Shown: positions 61,414 through 64,000 of the stretch, one piece after another
Position numbering within the stretch: the first letter of the stretch is position 1
Layout: the number at the start of each line of letters is the position of its first letter
Assembly (NCBI RefSeq): GCF_003268675.1
Contig: NZ_CP029378.1
Coordinates: forward strand, 7,502,001 to 7,566,000
DNA length: 64,000 nt
Source of the DNA: Streptomyces bacillaris
Lineage (GTDB): Bacteria; Actinomycetota; Actinomycetes; Streptomycetales; Streptomycetaceae
Reading direction: 5' to 3'
The notes under the pieces: generated by a model
Databases searched by the model: none
Told to the model about the DNA's origin: nothing
What the model saw: only the letters and a program-made list of their open reading frames with translations
Translations under genes and position numbers: made by a program

Positions 61414-63045
61414 TCAGAGGGACGGGGAGGCGGTGCGGGCGGCGGCGTTGCGCAGGTCCTTCTTGGAGACCTTGCCCACCCCGGTCTGCGGGAACGCGTC
61501 CACGAACTCGACCCTGTCCGGCACCTTGAAGGCGGCCAGCCCCCTCTCCCGCACGAACCGTTTGATGGCCACGGCCTTCAGCGGTCCGGCGCCCGAGCGC
61601 AGGATCACGTACGCGCAGACGCGCTCGCCCAGATACGGGTCCGGCTCGGCCACCACATTGGCGTCGTGCACGGCCGGGTGGGCGAGGATGTGGTTCTCCA
61701 CCTCCTCGGCGGCGACCTTCTCACCGCCCCGGTTGATCTGGTCCTTGGCGCGCCCCTCCACCACGATGTGCCCGGTCTCGGTGACCCGGACGACATCGCC
61801 CGTGCGGTAGAAGCCGTCCTCGGTGAACGAACGGGCGTTGTGCTCGGGGGCGTTCCAGTAGCCGCGGATCGTGTACGGGCCCCGGGTCAGCAGGTGGCCC
61901 GTCTCACCGGGAGCCACCTCCCGGTCCTCGTCGTCGACGACCAGGATCTCGTCGTCCGGCGAGATGGGCAGGCCCTGTGTGGTGACGATGGTCTCCACCG
62001 GGTCGTCCAGCCGGGTGTAGTTGACCAGCCCCTCGGCCATTCCGAAGACCTGCTGGAGCGTGCAGCCGAGCGCGGGGCGGACCCGGCGGGCGGCCTCCTC
62101 GCTGAACTTGGCGCCGCCCACGAGCAGCACGTCCAGGGAGCTGAGGTCGTGCGCGGAGCCGGGCGCGGCCTCGGTCCACAGCAGCGCCAGCGGCGGCACC
62201 AGACCGGTGATGGTCACGCCCTCGCTCTCGATGAGCGGGAAGGCCACCTCGGGGGAGGGCTGCGGGCAGAGCACCACGCGCGCACCGGCGTACAGCATCC
62301 CGAGCGAACCGGGGGAGGAGAGCGGGAAGTTGTGGGCGGCGGGCAGCACGCACAGGTAGACGCTGTTCTCGTCGACCCCGCAGATCTCGTTGGAGCCCCG
62401 GAGCGAGTAGATGTAGTCGTCGTGGGTGCGCGGGATCAGCTTCGGTACGCCGGTGCTGCCGCCGGAGAGCTGGAGGAAGGCCAGGTCGTCCGGGCGCGGC
62501 CCGCCGTAGCCGACCGGCTCCTCGGCCACCTCGGCCAGCGCCTCGAAGTCGCCCGGGTCGCCCTGGGCGACGAACACGTGCTTCAGCGTGGGCACGTGGG
62601 CGCGGGTCTTGGCCGCCAGCTCCCGGTAGTCGTAGCCGCCGTGCTCGGCCGCGATGACATAGGCGACGGCCTCGGTGAACTCGCAGAAGTAGGCGATCTC
62701 GGTCTCGCGGTGGGCCGGCAGCGCGAAGACGGGCAGCGCCCCGATCCGGAACAGGGCGAAGATCACCTCGAAGAACTCGGCGATGTTGGGGAGTTGGACC
62801 ACCACCTTGTCGCCCTTGGCGATGCCGCGGGCGAGGAAGCCCGCCGCCAGCCGGTCGGCCCGCCGGTCGAGATCGGCGTAGGTCCACCGGCTCCCCGCCA
62901 CCGGGTCGATGATCGCGACCCGGTCCGGGTGCTCCTCGGCGCGCTGCCGCAGCATCTCGCCGAAGGTCTCGCCACGCCACCAGCCGGCCGCCCGGTACCT
63001 CTCGGCGAACTCGGCGGGCCAGGTGGGAGCGGCTTGCGTACTCAC
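61414..63045 (-). CDS. dhbE: 2,3-dihydroxybenzoate-AMP ligase
   Basis: 543 residues. It adenylates dihydroxybenzoate and loads it on the aryl carrier protein. Core motifs: LQLSGGSTGVPKLIPRTHDDY (ATP loop), FGMAEGLVNYTRLDDP, YRTGD and the C-terminal GRAKDQINRGGEKV plus catalytic Lys in TGVGKVSKKDLR. The N-terminal YRAAGWWRGETF is typical of EntE/DhbE. GTG start overlaps the isochorismate synthase stop (GTGA), so the genes are translationally coupled. Gene name assigned by strong family match. Confidence 0.94.
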   Translation of the reverse strand: MSTQAAPTWPAEFAERYRAAGWWRGETFGEMLRQRAEEHPDRVAIIDPVAGSRWTYADLDRRADRLAAGFLARGIAKGDKVVVQLPNIAEFFEVIFALFRIGALPVFALPAHRETEIAYFCEFTEAVAYVIAAEHGGYDYRELAAKTRAHVPTLKHVFVAQGDPGDFEALAEVAEEPVGYGGPRPDDLAFLQLSGGSTGVPKLIPRTHDDYIYSLRGSNEICGVDENSVYLCVLPAAHNFPLSSPGSLGMLYAGARVVLCPQPSPEVAFPLIESEGVTITGLVPPLALLWTEAAPGSAHDLSSLDVLLVGGAKFSEEAARRVRPALGCTLQQVFGMAEGLVNYTRLDDPVETIVTTQGLPISPDDEILVVDDEDREVAPGETGHLLTRGPYTIRGYWNAPEHNARSFTEDGFYRTGDVVRVTETGHIVVEGRAKDQINRGGEKVAAEEVENHILAHPAVHDANVVAEPDPYLGERVCAYVILRSGAGPLKAVAIKRFVRERGLAAFKVPDRVEFVDAFPQTGVGKVSKKDLRNAAARTASPSL

Positions 63046-64000
63046 AGCTCGGCTCCCACGGCGCTCAGGAAGGTGCGGAACTTGGCGCCGGTCTCGGCGG
63101 TCTCCGCCTCGGGCTCGGACGCGGCCACGACGCCCGCGCCCGCGTAGAGGCGCAGGGTGCGCTCCTCGGCCTCGGCGCAGCGGATGGTGACGACCCATTC
63201 GCCGTCGCCCTCGGCGTTGCCCCAGCCGACGACTCCGGTGAAGAAGCCGCGGTCGAACGGCTCGGTCTCCGCGATGACCTGACGGGCCGTCTGCGTCGGC
63301 GTGCCGCACACGGCGGGCGTCGGGTGCAGGGCCATCGCCAGGTCCAGCGCCGAGGTGTCGGGGGAGGTGAGCGTGCCGGTGACCGTGGTCGACAGGTGCC
63401 ACATGGTGGCGGTGCGGATCAGCGTCGGCCGGGCCGGGACGGTCATGTCGGTGCAGTGCGGGGCGAGCGCCTGGTGGACGGCGTCCACGACCACGGCGTG
63501 CTCGTGGAGGTCCTTGACCGACTCCAGCAGCGTCGCCGCCCGGCGGACGTCCTCGGCGAGGTCGTCGCTGCGCGGGGTGGACCCGGCGAGCGGGTTGGAG
63601 ACGACCTGGTTGCCCCGGCGGGAGACCAGCAGTTCGGGGCTGGCGCCGATCAGGGTGCGCGCGGGGCCGGTCGGCAGCGCGAAGGTGTAGCCGGAGGGGT
63701 CGCGGCGGGCCAGGCGCTGGAGCATCGCGGGCAGGTCGAGCGGGGCGTCGGAGGTCAGCTCCAGGGTGCGGGCCAGCACCACCTTGCTGAACTCGCCGCG
63801 CCACATGCGGGCCACGGCGGCGGCGACGCCCTCGCCGTACACCTCGGGCTCGGGCACCGGCCGGATCCGCCAGTCCGCGGTGGCCGAGGAGCCCGCGGGC
63901 AGGGCGATGAGCGGGTCGGAGGCGAGCGGCGGGGCGGAGCGCACGGTGGCCGGTATGTGGAGCGCGGCCGGTGCCGTGTGGTCGAAGGGGATGGCGCCGA
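63042..64000 (-). CDS. dhbC: Isochorismate synthase (partial, runs off right edge)
   Basis: The 3' part of about 320 residues is visible; the frame is open to the window end, so the start lies beyond. Conserved chorismate-enzyme motifs: FSKVVLARTLEL, GYTFALPTGPARTLIGASPELLVSRRG, NPLAGSTPRS, HPTPAVCGTPT, FDRGFFTGVVGW and RLYAGAGVVAASEPEAE. It converts chorismate to isochorismate, the first step to dihydroxybenzoate. A dhbA-type dehydrogenase and the synthetase should lie to the right; a griseobactin-type catechol product is plausible for Streptomyces but not shown here. Confidence 0.93.
   Translation of the reverse strand, partial: GAIPFDHTAPAALHIPATVRSAPPLASDPLIALPAGSSATADWRIRPVPEPEVYGEGVAAAVARMWRGEFSKVVLARTLELTSDAPLDLPAMLQRLARRDPSGYTFALPTGPARTLIGASPELLVSRRGNQVVSNPLAGSTPRSDDLAEDVRRAATLLESVKDLHEHAVVVDAVHQALAPHCTDMTVPARPTLIRTATMWHLSTTVTGTLTSPDTSALDLAMALHPTPAVCGTPTQTARQVIAETEPFDRGFFTGVVGWGNAEGDGEWVVTIRCAEAEERTLRLYAGAGVVAASEPEAETAETGAKFRTFLSAVGAEL

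Overview
The window is very GC-rich actinobacterial DNA whose gene content points to Streptomyces: a coelichelin-type siderophore synthetase, DtxR/DmdR-type iron boxes, DasR-type sites before a GH18 chitinase, a DevR/OsdR-like dormancy cluster, LAxTG-type surface anchors and many secreted hydrolases. No rRNA, tRNA, CRISPR array or intact mobile element was seen. All family calls come from reading the sequence; no database search was run.

Layout. (1) 1-14.7 kb: right end of a coelichelin (hydroxamate siderophore) locus: the end of ABC exporter gene cchG, the trimodular synthetase cchH, exporter gene cchI and the convergent esterase cchJ, with iron boxes before cchH and cchJ. (2) 14.8-24.0 kb: a dormancy/hypoxia-like island with an XRE-PNPOx protein, three tandem universal stress proteins, a beta-CASP metallo-beta-lactamase, an Acg-type nitroreductase, a DevS/OsdK-like GAF histidine kinase and a DevR/OsdR-like regulator. 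A shared 14-bp DevR-box-like motif sits in three promoter regions. (3) 24.2-31.0 kb: a radical-SAM-like protein with unusual cysteine spacing, then a DeoR regulator and a sugar/polyol ABC importer operon ending in a zinc dehydrogenase. (4) 31.0-41.5 kb: a recent tandem duplication of peptidoglycan-binding proteins, an AraC regulator, a deletion scar joining two gene remnants, a divergent pair of F5/8-domain glucan-active proteins, a DUF3048 lipoprotein, a small protein with an amyloid-signalling-like tail, and an M23 peptidase. (5) 41.5-51.5 kb: a cobalamin-capture locus. Two divergent cobalamin riboswitches face a five-gene operon (two surface proteins, then ECF T, A and S subunits) and a gene for a secreted protein with intrinsic-factor-like architecture. 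(6) 51.5-58.5 kb: a RamB/ScfR-like regulator divergent from isocitrate lyase, malate synthase and 3-hydroxyacyl-CoA dehydrogenase, then the chitinase. (7) 58.7-64.0 kb: phosphoglucomutase, then the end of a catechol (2,3-dihydroxybenzoate) siderophore operon running off the right edge.

How the parts work together. Two separate iron-scavenging systems, hydroxamate and catechol, bracket the window about 46 kb apart. The most striking unit is the cobalamin locus: a secreted alpha-toroid plus beta-domain protein, an anchored protein with the same module types in reverse order, a membrane-anchored beta-like-domain protein and a complete ECF importer, all apparently under B12 riboswitch control. 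It reads as a Gram-positive analogue of intrinsic factor/transcobalamin capture. A second notable point is that CchG and CchI carry complementary losses of ATPase motifs, so together they could form one competent and one dead ATP site.
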